A DNA stretch of 64,000 nucleotides from NCBI RefSeq assembly GCF_001439685.1, contig NZ_JYLH01000002.1, positions 62,001-126,000 on the forward strand. Reading direction: 5' to 3'. The notes under the pieces are model-generated. The model saw nothing but the letters and a program-made list of their open reading frames with translations. It ran no database searches and had not been told where the DNA came from. Source of the DNA: Pseudomonas libanensis (lineage in GTDB: Bacteria; Pseudomonadota; Gammaproteobacteria; Pseudomonadales; Pseudomonadaceae). This document shows positions 15,460 through 24,486 of the stretch, piece after piece (the first letter of the stretch is position 1; each line of letters starts with the position of its first letter). Both the position numbers and the translations under genes were made by a program.

Positions 15460-16502
15460 TCCAGCAACCGGCGCCGTTCCTGCGCACTCAAATAACCGGT
15501 GCTGACACTGAACGAAGCGCTGGCTCCCGCCGCCAGCACACGCACGTGGCCTTTGGCTTTCTCGGCGTTATAGCCCTCGGGTTCGCAGGTGGACGGCAAC
15601 ACGAACGCCGCCACTTGCTGATCCGGCGTGTGAAGGATCCAGCGTGTGGCGTGGGCAAATTGTTCGGGACGGTAGCGGGTGTAGAACGCCGCACCGCTGG
15701 GATGATCCAGTAAAAAGTGCGCCTGGCCCGTGGCGTCTGTGCCAACGCCGTCGAAGAAGAACACGATCTCAGGGTCGTACAAGGCCGGTTGCTCAAGGCT
15801 AGCCAATTGCGCAGGCTGCTCGGCCAGCTGCGCCATGTAGGCGCTCCATGCCGGCGTGGGCTTGACATGGTCCGGCACGCTGGTGCGCAAACGCTGGCGT
15901 TGCGTGCCCAAGGGCTCGACAAACCGCGCGCCATCCACGTACGCATAGTTCATGTGGACCATGTACATCAGGTCCATGGGCTTGCCGGCCAGGTTCGTCA
16001 CCTGCATATCGATATCGAACACGGCTGAATCGGCGCTCAGTGTCACGCTGGGACTCGCCCGGTAGCGATCGCCGAACCCCCTGGCATATTCATACGAGCC
16101 CCCCAGGCGTACAACGCCCTCGTCCACTTCCAGCCAAGCCGTGTCCATGGGTGCGCAGGGCATTTCGCCGTGCAAGGCATGCGTGTCATCCGGCGCCGGG
16201 CAGCCGTTGCGCAGCAGGCCACTGTGAAACATGAAGCAGCCGTAGGTCTCGATGATCGTCGGGCTAGGCCGGGGTTGCTCGAACAGGTTGCTCATGGTCA
16301 AGTCGCAACCGTCGAACACGGCTGACCAGATCATCTGCCCCTGATAAGGCAGTATCACCAATCGGCCACGGCTATTCTCCAGGCTCACGGCCAGCACACC
16401 GGACGGGTAGGTCCAGGCACTGACCTTGAAGGCCGACGATTGCAGCAGGATCTTCTCCTGCTCGCCAAACACCGCAGGGTACAACGCGATACGTGTCTTC
16501 AT
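15456..16502 (-). CDS. DUF4432 aldose 1-epimerase-like protein (DeoX-type mutarotase)
   Basis: A 348-residue cytoplasmic protein of the galactose-mutarotase-like fold. It contains SRGRLVILPYQGQMIWSAVF near the N-terminus, ALHGEMPCAPMDTAWLEV and YMVHMNYAYVDGARF. Its ATG at 16502 overlaps the transporter stop (ATGA), so it is the third gene of a deoK-deoP-deoX-like operon. In enterobacteria DeoX is a putative deoxyribose mutarotase. The role here follows from fold and operon, not from a specific motif. Confidence 0.78.
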   Translation of the reverse strand: MKTRIALYPAVFGEQEKILLQSSAFKVSAWTYPSGVLAVSLENSRGRLVILPYQGQMIWSAVFDGCDLTMSNLFEQPRPSPTIIETYGCFMFHSGLLRNGCPAPDDTHALHGEMPCAPMDTAWLEVDEGVVRLGGSYEYARGFGDRYRASPSVTLSADSAVFDIDMQVTNLAGKPMDLMYMVHMNYAYVDGARFVEPLGTQRQRLRTSVPDHVKPTPAWSAYMAQLAEQPAQLASLEQPALYDPEIVFFFDGVGTDATGQAHFLLDHPSGAAFYTRYRPEQFAHATRWILHTPDQQVAAFVLPSTCEPEGYNAEKAKGHVRVLAAGASASFSVSTGYLSAQERRRLLD

Positions 16503-17830
16503 GAGGCCACCGCCCCCCTCGCGCCCACCGGCAAGGTGCCGGGTTGGCGCATGCACTTGAGCGCATACATCACGATCACAATGAAACACAGCAACGGCAC
16601 GCTGTAAGCCAGTTGCATGTTGCCGCCGCTGGCGTCGGACAACAGGCCCTGGAAGATCGGGATCACCCCGCCGCCGACAATGCTCATCACCAGCAATGAA
16701 CCACCGACGCCGGTGTCTTCACCCAGGCCATCGATGGTCAGGCCGTAGATGGTCGGCCAGCAAGGGCCGAGGAAGATGCTCACGCCGACCGCCGCATACA
16801 CCGCCGAAATGTTCGGCACCAGAATGGTGTAGGCCAGCAGCACGATACACAGCACCCCGTAGATCGCGAGTACCTTGGCGGGATGCAGGCGCCGCATCAA
16901 CAGGTTGGCGATCAACTTGCCGACAAAGTAGGCGGCAAAGGTGGTCAGCAGAAACCATGAAGCGCTGCGTTCATTCATACCGCCCATCTGCATGGCCAGG
17001 CGGATGGTAAAGCTCCATACCCCGACCTGCGCGCCCACATAAAGAAACTGCGCCAATACGCCAAAGGTAAAGCGCGGGTTACGCCACAGCCGTCCCAGGC
17101 TTTGACGCACGCTGCCCGGCTTGCTGTCGGCAGGCTTGTTGCCCTTGCACGCGGGGAACCGGGTGATCGCGACAAGGATAAACATCAGCACCAGCACCGC
17201 AATCATCCACTTGTAGGGCAACAACGTGGACTGGATCATCTGCAATTGCTGCACTGCTGCCTCTGAAGCGCTCATCTGAGCCAGCTGTTCAGTGGTGGCG
17301 TCGGTGTCCTTGAACATCACGAAGCTGCCCACATACACCCCGGCCATGGCGCCGAACGGGTGAAAGGTCTGCGAGATATTCAAGCGCCGGGTCCCGGTTT
17401 CCCGGGGCCCCATCAGTGTCGAGTAGGTATTGCAGGCGGTTTCCAGGAACGACAGGCCGGCGGCGATCACAAACAGCGCCAGCAGGAACATGCCGTACTT
17501 GGCCGTGGACGCGGCCGGGAAAAACAACAGGCAGCCCAACATGTACAGCAGCAGGCCCACCAGAATCGTGCTCTTGTAGCTGAAACGACGAACCACCATC
17601 GCGGCCGGAATCGCCACAAAAAAGTAGCCCAGGTAAAACGCCGACTGCACAAAGGCCGTCTGGAAATCGCTCAGCAAAAACGCTTTCTTGAAGTGGGCGA
17701 TCAGCACGTCGTTCATGCTCGCTGCCGCGGCCCATAGGGCAAAGATGCTGCAAAGCAAGATAAAGGCGAACCAGGGCGTGCGGTTCAGGTAGAAACCATC
17801 GGCGGTCTGTTGCAGCGCAGGTTTGTTCAT
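16499..17830 (-). CDS. deoP: MFS sugar permease, probably for deoxyribose (DeoP/FucP-like)
   Basis: A 443-residue transporter with 12 predicted helices. It resembles the fucose:proton symporter family, with the segment FLETACNTYSTLMGPRETG and then RLNISQTFHPFGAM, characteristic of FucP relatives. It lies between deoK (27 bases upstream) and the mutarotase-like gene (4-base overlap), the same order as Salmonella deoX-P-K. The substrate is inferred from that operon. It acts in the inner membrane. Confidence 0.83.
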   Translation of the reverse strand: MNKPALQQTADGFYLNRTPWFAFILLCSIFALWAAAASMNDVLIAHFKKAFLLSDFQTAFVQSAFYLGYFFVAIPAAMVVRRFSYKSTILVGLLLYMLGCLLFFPAASTAKYGMFLLALFVIAAGLSFLETACNTYSTLMGPRETGTRRLNISQTFHPFGAMAGVYVGSFVMFKDTDATTEQLAQMSASEAAVQQLQMIQSTLLPYKWMIAVLVLMFILVAITRFPACKGNKPADSKPGSVRQSLGRLWRNPRFTFGVLAQFLYVGAQVGVWSFTIRLAMQMGGMNERSASWFLLTTFAAYFVGKLIANLLMRRLHPAKVLAIYGVLCIVLLAYTILVPNISAVYAAVGVSIFLGPCWPTIYGLTIDGLGEDTGVGGSLLVMSIVGGGVIPIFQGLLSDASGGNMQLAYSVPLLCFIVIVMYALKCMRQPGTLPVGARGAVAS

Positions 17831-17857
17831 TATTGTTCTCCGGGCTGGGTGAGGGTG

Positions 17858-18778
17858 TCAGCGCTGTTGCTTAAAGCGATCGAACGTTTCGCTGTCGGGA
17901 TAGGAACTCTGCGTCCCCAGCCCCATGACCGAGCAAGCGGAATACGCCACCGCCTGCTCCATGGCCTGACGAATATGGCGGTCGCGGTTCCAGTGGTGAA
18001 TAAAGCAACCGATAAAGGCATCGCCGGCGCCGGTGGTGTCACGGGCCTCAACCCGTACCCCCGGCACCTGGAACTCTCCCTCCTCCCCCACGTACAGCGC
18101 ACCGTGCTCGCCGAGGGTAACGATCACGTGACGGATACCGCTGGCCACCAAGCCGCGGGCAGCGGTTCGGGCCGATTCCGGCGAGTCCACCACTTCGCCT
18201 GTGATCAACGCCAGTTCCGATTCGTTGGGGATCAGGAAGTCAAGGTGCGCCAGGTGCTCACGACCCAAGCCGGCCAGGGCCGGTGCGGGGTTGAGGAGCA
18301 CCGCGATACCCTGTCGGTGAGCGAATTCGATGGCGTGGTAGACCGTCTCCAGATTGATCTCCAACTGCAGCACGATCAGCGTGCAGTCACGCAGGTCGGC
18401 GGCGGCCGCCTCGATGTCCACCGGCAGCAAATGCGCATTGGCGCCCTTGACGATCAAGATGCTGTTGTGGGAATCGGCCCGGACAAAAATCGGCGCGACG
18501 CCACTGGATACGCCAGGCACGCGCTGCACATAACGGGTGTCGATACCAAAGCGCTGGAAGTTGGCCACTGTGTTGTCGGCAAACATGTCGTCGCCGACCT
18601 TGCTCAGCATCAGGACATCAGCCCCAAGCTTGGCGGCCGCCACCGCCTGGTTGGCCCCTTTGCCGCCGCAACCCATGGCAAAGCCAGGCGCTTCCAGGGT
18701 TTCCCCCTGGGCCGGCATGCGGTCGATATAGGTAATCAAATCCACCATATTGCTGCCGATGACTGCGATCTTGCTCAT
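17858..18778 (-). CDS. deoK: Deoxyribokinase (PfkB/ribokinase family)
   Basis: A 306-residue kinase that phosphorylates 2-deoxyribose to the 5-phosphate, the substrate of DeoC. The N-terminus AVIGSNMVDLITYIDRMP, followed by GETLEAPGF and GCGGKGANQAVAAAKLG, closely follows enterobacterial DeoK. The C-terminal PfkB signature DTTGAGDAFIGCF contains the catalytic Asp. I chose the ATG at 18778, where the family N-terminus begins. A 16-bp palindrome lies about 50 bases upstream and probably binds the DeoR regulator. Confidence 0.92.
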   Translation of the reverse strand: MSKIAVIGSNMVDLITYIDRMPAQGETLEAPGFAMGCGGKGANQAVAAAKLGADVLMLSKVGDDMFADNTVANFQRFGIDTRYVQRVPGVSSGVAPIFVRADSHNSILIVKGANAHLLPVDIEAAAADLRDCTLIVLQLEINLETVYHAIEFAHRQGIAVLLNPAPALAGLGREHLAHLDFLIPNESELALITGEVVDSPESARTAARGLVASGIRHVIVTLGEHGALYVGEEGEFQVPGVRVEARDTTGAGDAFIGCFIHHWNRDRHIRQAMEQAVAYSACSVMGLGTQSSYPDSETFDRFKQQR

Positions 18779-18830
18779 TGCTATTCCACCTTGTTGCGGC
18801 ACGACCAGGCAGGTCACGCCGCTCTTGTGT

Positions 18831-18846
18831 TGTTATTTAAATAACA
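18831..18846. promoter_or_regulatory. Candidate DeoR operator upstream of deoK
   Basis: TGTTATTTAAATAACA is a perfect 16-bp palindrome with the same TGTTA...TAACA half-sites and length as the E. coli DeoR operator and the site at 14639. It lies 53 bases before the deoK start, in a promoter position for the deoK-deoP-mutarotase operon. Confidence 0.6.
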
Positions 18847-18976
18847 TTAAGTGTGAATATTCAATCTTTTTTTTGCGAAGACGATTCAACCCATCTTACG
18901 AATAGGCAGGGGCAAAGGCCGGACATCAAGCGCCGGTACGCGGCCTTGAGCCGTCGCTGAAGGATGGAAATTCACG

Positions 18977-19004
18977 CAAAAAAAACCGGCCCACAAGGAG
19001 CCGG
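18977..19004 (-). terminator. Rho-independent terminator of the chemotaxis receptor gene
   Basis: Read leftward, a stem CCGGC/GCCGG (19000-19004 with 18986-18990) is followed by a run of T's (A's at 18977-18985 on the plus strand). It sits about 20 bases after the receptor stop codon. Confidence 0.75.
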
Positions 19005-19021
19005 CCAAAAAAACGCCTGCG

Positions 19022-20635
19022 CTACAGGCTGAATCGATCCACAGACTGCGACAATTTGCTCGCCAAACCGGCCAGTTCATCGGTGGTCGAGGCGGTTTCA
19101 CCAATCACGCGGCTGTTGTTCTGCGACATGCCGGCGATCATTTCCACCTGATGGGCGATTTCGTTGCTGGCCAGGCTCTGTTCACTGATGGTGCGCGAAA
19201 TATCGTTGACCAACTCGGTGGTATTCAACGTGGCCTGGAGAATGTCGCGAATGGCCCGCTCCACCTCAGCGGTCACGGCCATGCCCTTGTCCACCTGGGA
19301 GACGCCCTCCTCCATGCTGGTCACCGCCTCGCGGGTGTTTTGCTGGATACGCCCGACCATGCTGGCAATTTCCTGGGTCGATGCGCTGGTGCGTCCCGCC
19401 AGGCTGCGCACCTCGTCGGCCACCACGGCAAAACCGCGCCCCTGCTCACCCGCACGGGCAGCCTCGATCGCGGCGTTCAAGGCAAGCAGGTTGGTCTGGT
19501 CAGCAATACCTTTGATCACCTGGATAATGCTGTAAATCGCCTCGGACTCCTTGTCCAGCGTGCGGATGACCTGGGCCGACTGCTGCGCTGAACGGGCGAT
19601 GCCGTCCATATCCTTGACCACCTGGTGAATGACACGGCCACCGTCCTTGGCCAGGGTTTCAGCCTGGTTGGCCATGTCCAGGGCGCGCCCGGCGTGGCGA
19701 GTGATTTCCTCGATGCTGGCGGTCATCTCACTCGCGGCCGCCGCCATGGTGCTGGCAGCGCTACTTTGTTGCTGGCTGCTGTCGGCCACTTCATGGCAAC
19801 CCTGGCTCAAGCGCTCGCTCATGCCATTGACGCCATGGGCGTTGCTGCGCACCACCTCGATCATGCCGCGCAGGTCTCGCTGCATGATGGCCAGACTGCT
19901 GATCAACAAACCGGCTTCATCCTTGCGACGCGGTTCCACAATCGGCTCGCTCAGATTGCCCCGGGCGATGCTCGCTGCGATGCGGCTGGCGGTTTGCAGT
20001 GGGCCCATGATGCTCAGGATGACCCAGCGGCCCTGGCCCAACAGCAACAGCAGGCTGGCAATCAATACCACGCCAAGGGTGAGGTTAGCGTTGCTGATGG
20101 TATGTTGCGTGCTGGCACTGGTTTTTTGCGTATGGACTTCGATCAGTTCGCTCAAGGCAGCCATCTGATCTTCCAACTGACTGAAGGCGGTATGGAAGGC
20201 ATCCAATTGCCCCCGTGCGGCCTCGGGGTTATCCAGCGCCAAAGTAACGATGCGCTCGCCGGCACTGATGTAGGTGTCCAGGCTGGGTTTGATTTTTTCC
20301 AGGCTGTCCTTGATCGTCTCTACCACTGGCAGCTTGAGGTTGTCTCCAAGCACCTGGCGAAAGTGCTCGGCGTGCTCCTTCAGCGAACTGGTGACTTCAT
20401 CCCTGGTGCTGGTGCTTTTACCCAGGCCCACCAGCATGGCCGACAACACATCGGCCCGCAGGGCGTCGTGCATCATGTCGGCTTCCATATGGTTACGCAG
20501 CACGGTCATGCTGACTTCATTGTCCTGTACCGCTGCCCCCATCCGGTTATTTCCCAGGTAACCGGCCACGCTCATGACCAACGCAGTGAGCAACCCGGTC
20601 GCAATCAACAACATCAAGCGCAATTTGATCGTCAT
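19022..20635 (-). CDS. Methyl-accepting chemotaxis protein
   Basis: A 537-residue transmembrane chemoreceptor. TM1 is at about residues 7-27 and a periplasmic helical-bundle ligand domain at about 35-185. TM2 is at about 188-207, followed by HAMP. The long cytoplasmic signalling coiled coil has the hairpin tip IKGIADQTNLLALNAAIEAA, then RAGEQGRGFAVVADEVRSLA. It signals to CheA/CheW. The ligand is unknown. It has no C-terminal pentapeptide for CheR docking. It is divergent from the Bcr/CflA exporter. Confidence 0.93.
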   Translation of the reverse strand: MTIKLRLMLLIATGLLTALVMSVAGYLGNNRMGAAVQDNEVSMTVLRNHMEADMMHDALRADVLSAMLVGLGKSTSTRDEVTSSLKEHAEHFRQVLGDNLKLPVVETIKDSLEKIKPSLDTYISAGERIVTLALDNPEAARGQLDAFHTAFSQLEDQMAALSELIEVHTQKTSASTQHTISNANLTLGVVLIASLLLLLGQGRWVILSIMGPLQTASRIAASIARGNLSEPIVEPRRKDEAGLLISSLAIMQRDLRGMIEVVRSNAHGVNGMSERLSQGCHEVADSSQQQSSAASTMAAAASEMTASIEEITRHAGRALDMANQAETLAKDGGRVIHQVVKDMDGIARSAQQSAQVIRTLDKESEAIYSIIQVIKGIADQTNLLALNAAIEAARAGEQGRGFAVVADEVRSLAGRTSASTQEIASMVGRIQQNTREAVTSMEEGVSQVDKGMAVTAEVERAIRDILQATLNTTELVNDISRTISEQSLASNEIAHQVEMIAGMSQNNSRVIGETASTTDELAGLASKLSQSVDRFSL

Positions 20636-20793
20636 GCTCGTATCCCCGTACCTGGACTGCCGGTTGGGAACCCAACCGCTTGCCCGTCCCTGCTACCGTT
20701 ATCGGCCAGAGTCTCTGGTTAGTGAAGCCTAAGTTTGCGGATTTGCACCGATCCCTTAAGCTGACCGTCCTTTGCTGCGCCCCGGATCTACCA

Positions 20794-22005
20794 ATGTCTC
20801 GAAGCATTGCCCACCTCGCCCTGCTGTTGGGCTTGATTACCGCCGTTGGCCCGTTCGCCATCGACATCTATTTGCCTGCGCTGCCGACCCTGGGCGCCAG
20901 CCTCCAGGCCTCGCCGGCCGCCGTGCAAATGAGCCTGACGGTGTTCTTCATGATCATCGGCGTGTGCCAGCTGTTCTACGGCCCGATCAGCGATGTATTC
21001 GGGCGCAAGTTGCCGATCTATGCGGGCCTGGTGATCTTTACCATCGGCAGTATCGGCTGCGCCCTGGCGCCGAATATCGAAGTGCTGATCGGCTTTCGTG
21101 CTGTGCAAGCATTCGGTGCCTGTGCGGGGATGGTGATCCCGCGGGCGATTGTTCGCGACCTGTACACCGGCCATGAAGCTGCGCGGCTGATGGCGTTGCT
21201 GATGCTGGTGATGAGTGTTTCGCCGATCCTCGCGCCCTTGGCCGGTAGCCTGGTGATTTCGATCTGGAGCTGGCGCGAAGTGTTTGCGGTGCTGGCGGTG
21301 GTGGCCGTGCTGTGCCTGGTGATGACCATTGTGCAACTGCCGGAAACCCATCCAGCCGAGCGTCGCCTGGGCAAGACCCTGGGCAATGCGTTTGGCAGCT
21401 ACGGGGCGCTGCTGCGCGATCCGGTATTCACGGGGTTGTCGGTGGTCTGCGGTTTCGGCCTCGCCACCTTCTTCGTCTTTATCGGCAGTGCGCCCTTCGT
21501 GTACATCGAGTATTTCGGCCTGACCCCGACACAATTCAGCCTGTGCTTTGCCCTTAACGCGGCCTCATTCTTCGCCATGAGCCAGCTGACCGCACGCCTG
21601 AGCGCGCGTTTCGGCCTGGCGCCACTGATACGCTGGTCGGTAATGGGCGTGGCCGCGATCATGGCCCTGCTGGCGGGCACCACGCTGTGGGGGGACAGCC
21701 TGGTCTTGATGATGGGGCTGCTGTTTACCGGGTTTGGCTGCCTCGGCCTGCTGCTACCGGCGGCTGGGGTGCTGTCGCTGGAAGATCATGGCGCAGTGGC
21801 AGGTTCTGCATCGGCGCTGCTGGGCGCCATCCAGATGGTCACTGCCGCCGTCGCGATGACCCTGGTGGGGATATTCGCCGACCACACCCCGGCGCCGATG
21901 TTGATTGGCATCGCGCTGTGTGCGCTCGCCGCAATGCTCACCACGCTGTGGACCTTGCGCCGTTTGCCGGCGCACCTGGCCTCCAGCGTCCCGCCCTCCT
22001 CCTGA
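20794..22005 (+). CDS. Bcr/CflA-family MFS multidrug exporter
   Basis: A 403-residue inner-membrane transporter with 12 helices. It shows the Bcr/CflA N-terminus AIDIYLPALPTLGASL, the MFS motif GPISDVFGRKLPIYAG and RAIVRDLY. The ATG at 20794 starts just before TM1; an in-frame reading from 20680 would add a non-conserved 38-residue leader. It probably exports drugs or metabolites by proton antiport; the substrate cannot be read from sequence. It stands alone, with the SDR gene 106 bases downstream. Confidence 0.87.
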   Translation: MSRSIAHLALLLGLITAVGPFAIDIYLPALPTLGASLQASPAAVQMSLTVFFMIIGVCQLFYGPISDVFGRKLPIYAGLVIFTIGSIGCALAPNIEVLIGFRAVQAFGACAGMVIPRAIVRDLYTGHEAARLMALLMLVMSVSPILAPLAGSLVISIWSWREVFAVLAVVAVLCLVMTIVQLPETHPAERRLGKTLGNAFGSYGALLRDPVFTGLSVVCGFGLATFFVFIGSAPFVYIEYFGLTPTQFSLCFALNAASFFAMSQLTARLSARFGLAPLIRWSVMGVAAIMALLAGTTLWGDSLVLMMGLLFTGFGCLGLLLPAAGVLSLEDHGAVAGSASALLGAIQMVTAAVAMTLVGIFADHTPAPMLIGIALCALAAMLTTLWTLRRLPAHLASSVPPSS

Positions 22006-22111
22006 GGCTTGAGGTCAACCATTCGTCGGGCCTTGCGGATATCCATTACAACTATCGCCCGCCACGTAATTACTAAATCCATAGCACCTTTGGAAACCTA
22101 TGGAGACTAAA

Positions 22112-22969
22112 ATGACTGACTATCCACGCCCGCCTTTCGCCCCCCAAGCCCAAGCCGTGCCGGGTTCCCAGAAAAAAATGGATCCGTACCCCGACTGTGG
22201 CGAACAGAGCTACAAGGGCTCCGGCCGCCTGGCCAACAAGATTGCCCTGATCACGGGTGCCGACAGTGGTATTGGCCGCGCCGTTGCCATTGCCTTTGCC
22301 CGTGAAGGTGCCGATGTGGCCATCGCTTACCTGGATGAACACGACGACGCGAAGGAAACCGCGCGCTGGGTTGAAGAAGCCGGTCGCCAATGCCTGCTGC
22401 TGCCCGGCGATATCGCGCAAAAAGCCACTTGCCAGGCATTGGTGGACAAGACCGTCGAACAGTTTGGGCGTATCGACATCCTGGTCAATAACGCCGCCTT
22501 CCAGATGACCCACGAAACCTTCGAAGAAATCGAGGATGAGGAATGGGTCAAGACCTTCGATATCAACATCACCGCGATGTTTCGCATCTGCAAAGCTGCC
22601 TTGCCCCATATGAAAGCGGGCAGTTCGATCATCAATACCAGCTCGGTCAATTCGGACATGCCCAAGCCGACACTGCTGGCCTACGCCGCCACCAAGGGCG
22701 CGATTGCCAACTTTACCGGTGGCTTGGCGCAGTTGCTGGGTGACAAAGGCATCCGCGTCAACAGTGTGGCGCCGGGCCCGATCTGGACGCCGCTGATTGT
22801 CGCGACCATGACCGATGAGGACGTGAAGAACTTCGGCGGCGAAACCCCACTGGGGCGTCCAGGGCAGCCGGTGGAAGTGGCGCCGATCTATGTGTTGCTG
22901 GCTTCGGATGAGGCCAGTTATATCTCTGGGTCACGCTATGCGGTAACTGGTGGCAAGCCGATTCTCTGA
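22112..22969 (+). CDS. SDR-family oxidoreductase (YghA/general stress protein 39-like)
   Basis: A 285-residue short-chain dehydrogenase. It has the proline-rich N-terminal extension common in this group (YPRPPFAPQAQAVPGSQKKM), the NAD(P) site TGADSGIGRAVA, NNAAF, the catalytic Ser in SSVNSD and YAATKGA with catalytic Tyr/Lys. The ATG at 22112 is preceded by GGAG at 7 bases; an upstream ATG at 22100 is also in frame. These proteins are often stress-inducible, and the substrate is unknown. Confidence 0.87.
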   Translation: MTDYPRPPFAPQAQAVPGSQKKMDPYPDCGEQSYKGSGRLANKIALITGADSGIGRAVAIAFAREGADVAIAYLDEHDDAKETARWVEEAGRQCLLLPGDIAQKATCQALVDKTVEQFGRIDILVNNAAFQMTHETFEEIEDEEWVKTFDINITAMFRICKAALPHMKAGSSIINTSSVNSDMPKPTLLAYAATKGAIANFTGGLAQLLGDKGIRVNSVAPGPIWTPLIVATMTDEDVKNFGGETPLGRPGQPVEVAPIYVLLASDEASYISGSRYAVTGGKPIL

Positions 22970-22984
22970 ACCCTCTGAAAGACC

Positions 22985-23015
22985 AATTGTGGGAGGGGCA
23001 AGCCCCACCCACATT
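22985..23015. repeat. REP-type palindrome downstream of the SDR gene
   Basis: Arms TTGTGGGAGGGGC and GCCCCACCCACA enclose a 2-base centre. This is a single Pseudomonas REP-like unit between convergent genes, where it may also slow transcription or protect mRNA ends. Confidence 0.65.
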
Positions 23016-23036
23016 TAATTTTCATTAATCCTGAGG

Positions 23037-23951
23037 CTACAAATCAAACCGATCCACCGCCCGCCGGCGCTCGTTGTCGTCACGCACGTCATAACTGGCG
23101 GTGGTCTGGATATTGGTGTGATGCGCGAGCTTCTGAGCAATCGACAAATCATGCTCTTCAATCACCCGTGTGATGAACGAGCGGCGGAAATCATGGGGCA
23201 TGATCTTCACCCCCACCTGGTCGCCGCGCTGGCGGGCGATGTAGTAAATCGCATGTTTGGTGATGCGTTCGCGGGTGATATGGCTGCCCCGGCGAATCCG
23301 GTTGAATAGGAAGCTGTCGTCCTGTTCGCCTTCCTTGAGTTGCCCTCGACGAAATTCCAGCCAGGTCCGTAATTTGGCAAACGCCCAGTCCGGCGCGTAC
23401 TTGATCAGTTCCTTGTTGCCCTTGCCGATCACCCGCAGGCTGCGTTCGTCAAAATTGATCTGTGCCAGATCAAGGTTGACCGACTCTGACTTGCGCATGC
23501 CCGAGCCATACAGCAAGCCGATGACTGCAGCGTCCCGCAAGCCCTGGGGGCGAGGGTCGGCCGCGCAGACCTCGAGCATCTCGCGGATCAAGGTGCGACG
23601 CAGGTTGCGCCCCTGGCCCAGGCGCGTACCCGGTGTGGCCTTGACCGAGCGCATCTTCAACAGGTGGTCCTGGCTGATCAAGCTCATGCGCCACGCTTCG
23701 TTCATCACTCCGCGCACGGCGTTCACATATAGCGACGAGGTATTCGGCGCATAGCCGTCCTCGCGCAACGCCGCGACCAGGGCGATCACATGATCGGGTT
23801 GCAGCAGGTGCCAGTCGATCTCTTCGAGGTTGATGTCCTCGAAGCCCAGGCGATCGGCGGCATCCTGCAGCACATAGCGCATGGTCAGTTGGCTGGAAGG
23901 TGCCAGGCGGGTGAGGTAGAGGGTCAGGGGGTTGCGGATAGACTCAGTCAA
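23037..23951 (-). CDS. Stand-alone tyrosine recombinase/integrase
   Basis: A 304-residue site-specific recombinase. An N-terminal SAM-like core-binding domain (about 1-105) is followed by a catalytic domain. The catalytic Arg lies in LLYGSGMRKSES, the Lys probably in GKGNKELIK, HDFRR supplies H-x-x-R, and AHHTNIQTTASYD carries the second His and the Tyr nucleophile. The start is TTG at 23951. No excisionase, phage gene or obvious attachment repeat is adjacent. It could be a chromosomal recombinase or the relic of a mobile element. Confidence 0.85.
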   Translation of the reverse strand: MTESIRNPLTLYLTRLAPSSQLTMRYVLQDAADRLGFEDINLEEIDWHLLQPDHVIALVAALREDGYAPNTSSLYVNAVRGVMNEAWRMSLISQDHLLKMRSVKATPGTRLGQGRNLRRTLIREMLEVCAADPRPQGLRDAAVIGLLYGSGMRKSESVNLDLAQINFDERSLRVIGKGNKELIKYAPDWAFAKLRTWLEFRRGQLKEGEQDDSFLFNRIRRGSHITRERITKHAIYYIARQRGDQVGVKIMPHDFRRSFITRVIEEHDLSIAQKLAHHTNIQTTASYDVRDDNERRRAVDRFDL

Positions 23952-24053
23952 GGTAGATCAGCCTTTGGATTAAATAGATCGCTCAACCTATTGATTAGTC
24001 GATGTATTTAGTGAATTGGCGAAGGCAAAGTCTAACCCATGATCGGCATGGCT

Positions 24054-24465
24054 ATCTACACATCCAAATGTGGGAGGGTATGGCCCCGATGAGCATAGGT
24101 CTCTACACAACTGCGATACGAAGCTGAACCCGTGGCGAGGGAGCTTGCTCCCGTGACGGCCTGACAGTCGGCGCCTATCTCCCTAACGTGCCGCGATCCA
24201 AATGTGGGAGCTGGCTTGCCTGCGAAGGCGGCCTGGCAGCGAACTGGGATGGTGGATCAGACCGCGTACATATCCGTTATTTAAGTAACGGCCACTTAGG
24301 GTTCCGCCCTGACGGCGGGTCACTTTGGAAAAGAGCCCCAAAGTAACCAAAGGGCTCTTGCCCCACCAGTAGATACCTATGCCCCGATGAGGGCGTGTCA
24401 GTGAATGCATCTGTGGCTGACCGCCGCATCGGGGGCAAGCCCCCTCCCACATTTTGAGCAGCGAT
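24054..24465. repeat. Composite intergenic repeat island, copy 1
   Basis: The island contains several REP-like units (TGTGGGAGCTGGCTTGCCTG and relatives), a copy of ATAGGTcTCTACACAACT at 24095, a partial inverted copy near 24368 and a shared core at 24253-24367. The core holds CTTTGG (24323-24328), CCAAAG (24338-24343) and CCAAAG (24347-24352) with an AAGAGCCC/GGGCTCTT stem. The same arrangement recurs near 43.5 and 56.9 kb. No gene is present. Confidence 0.8.
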
Positions 24466-24486
24466 TATCATTGATGAATACGGGCA

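Noticed and set aside
19151..20722. Several long plus-strand frames opposite the chemotaxis receptor
   Set aside because: They are antisense shadows of the receptor's signalling domain.
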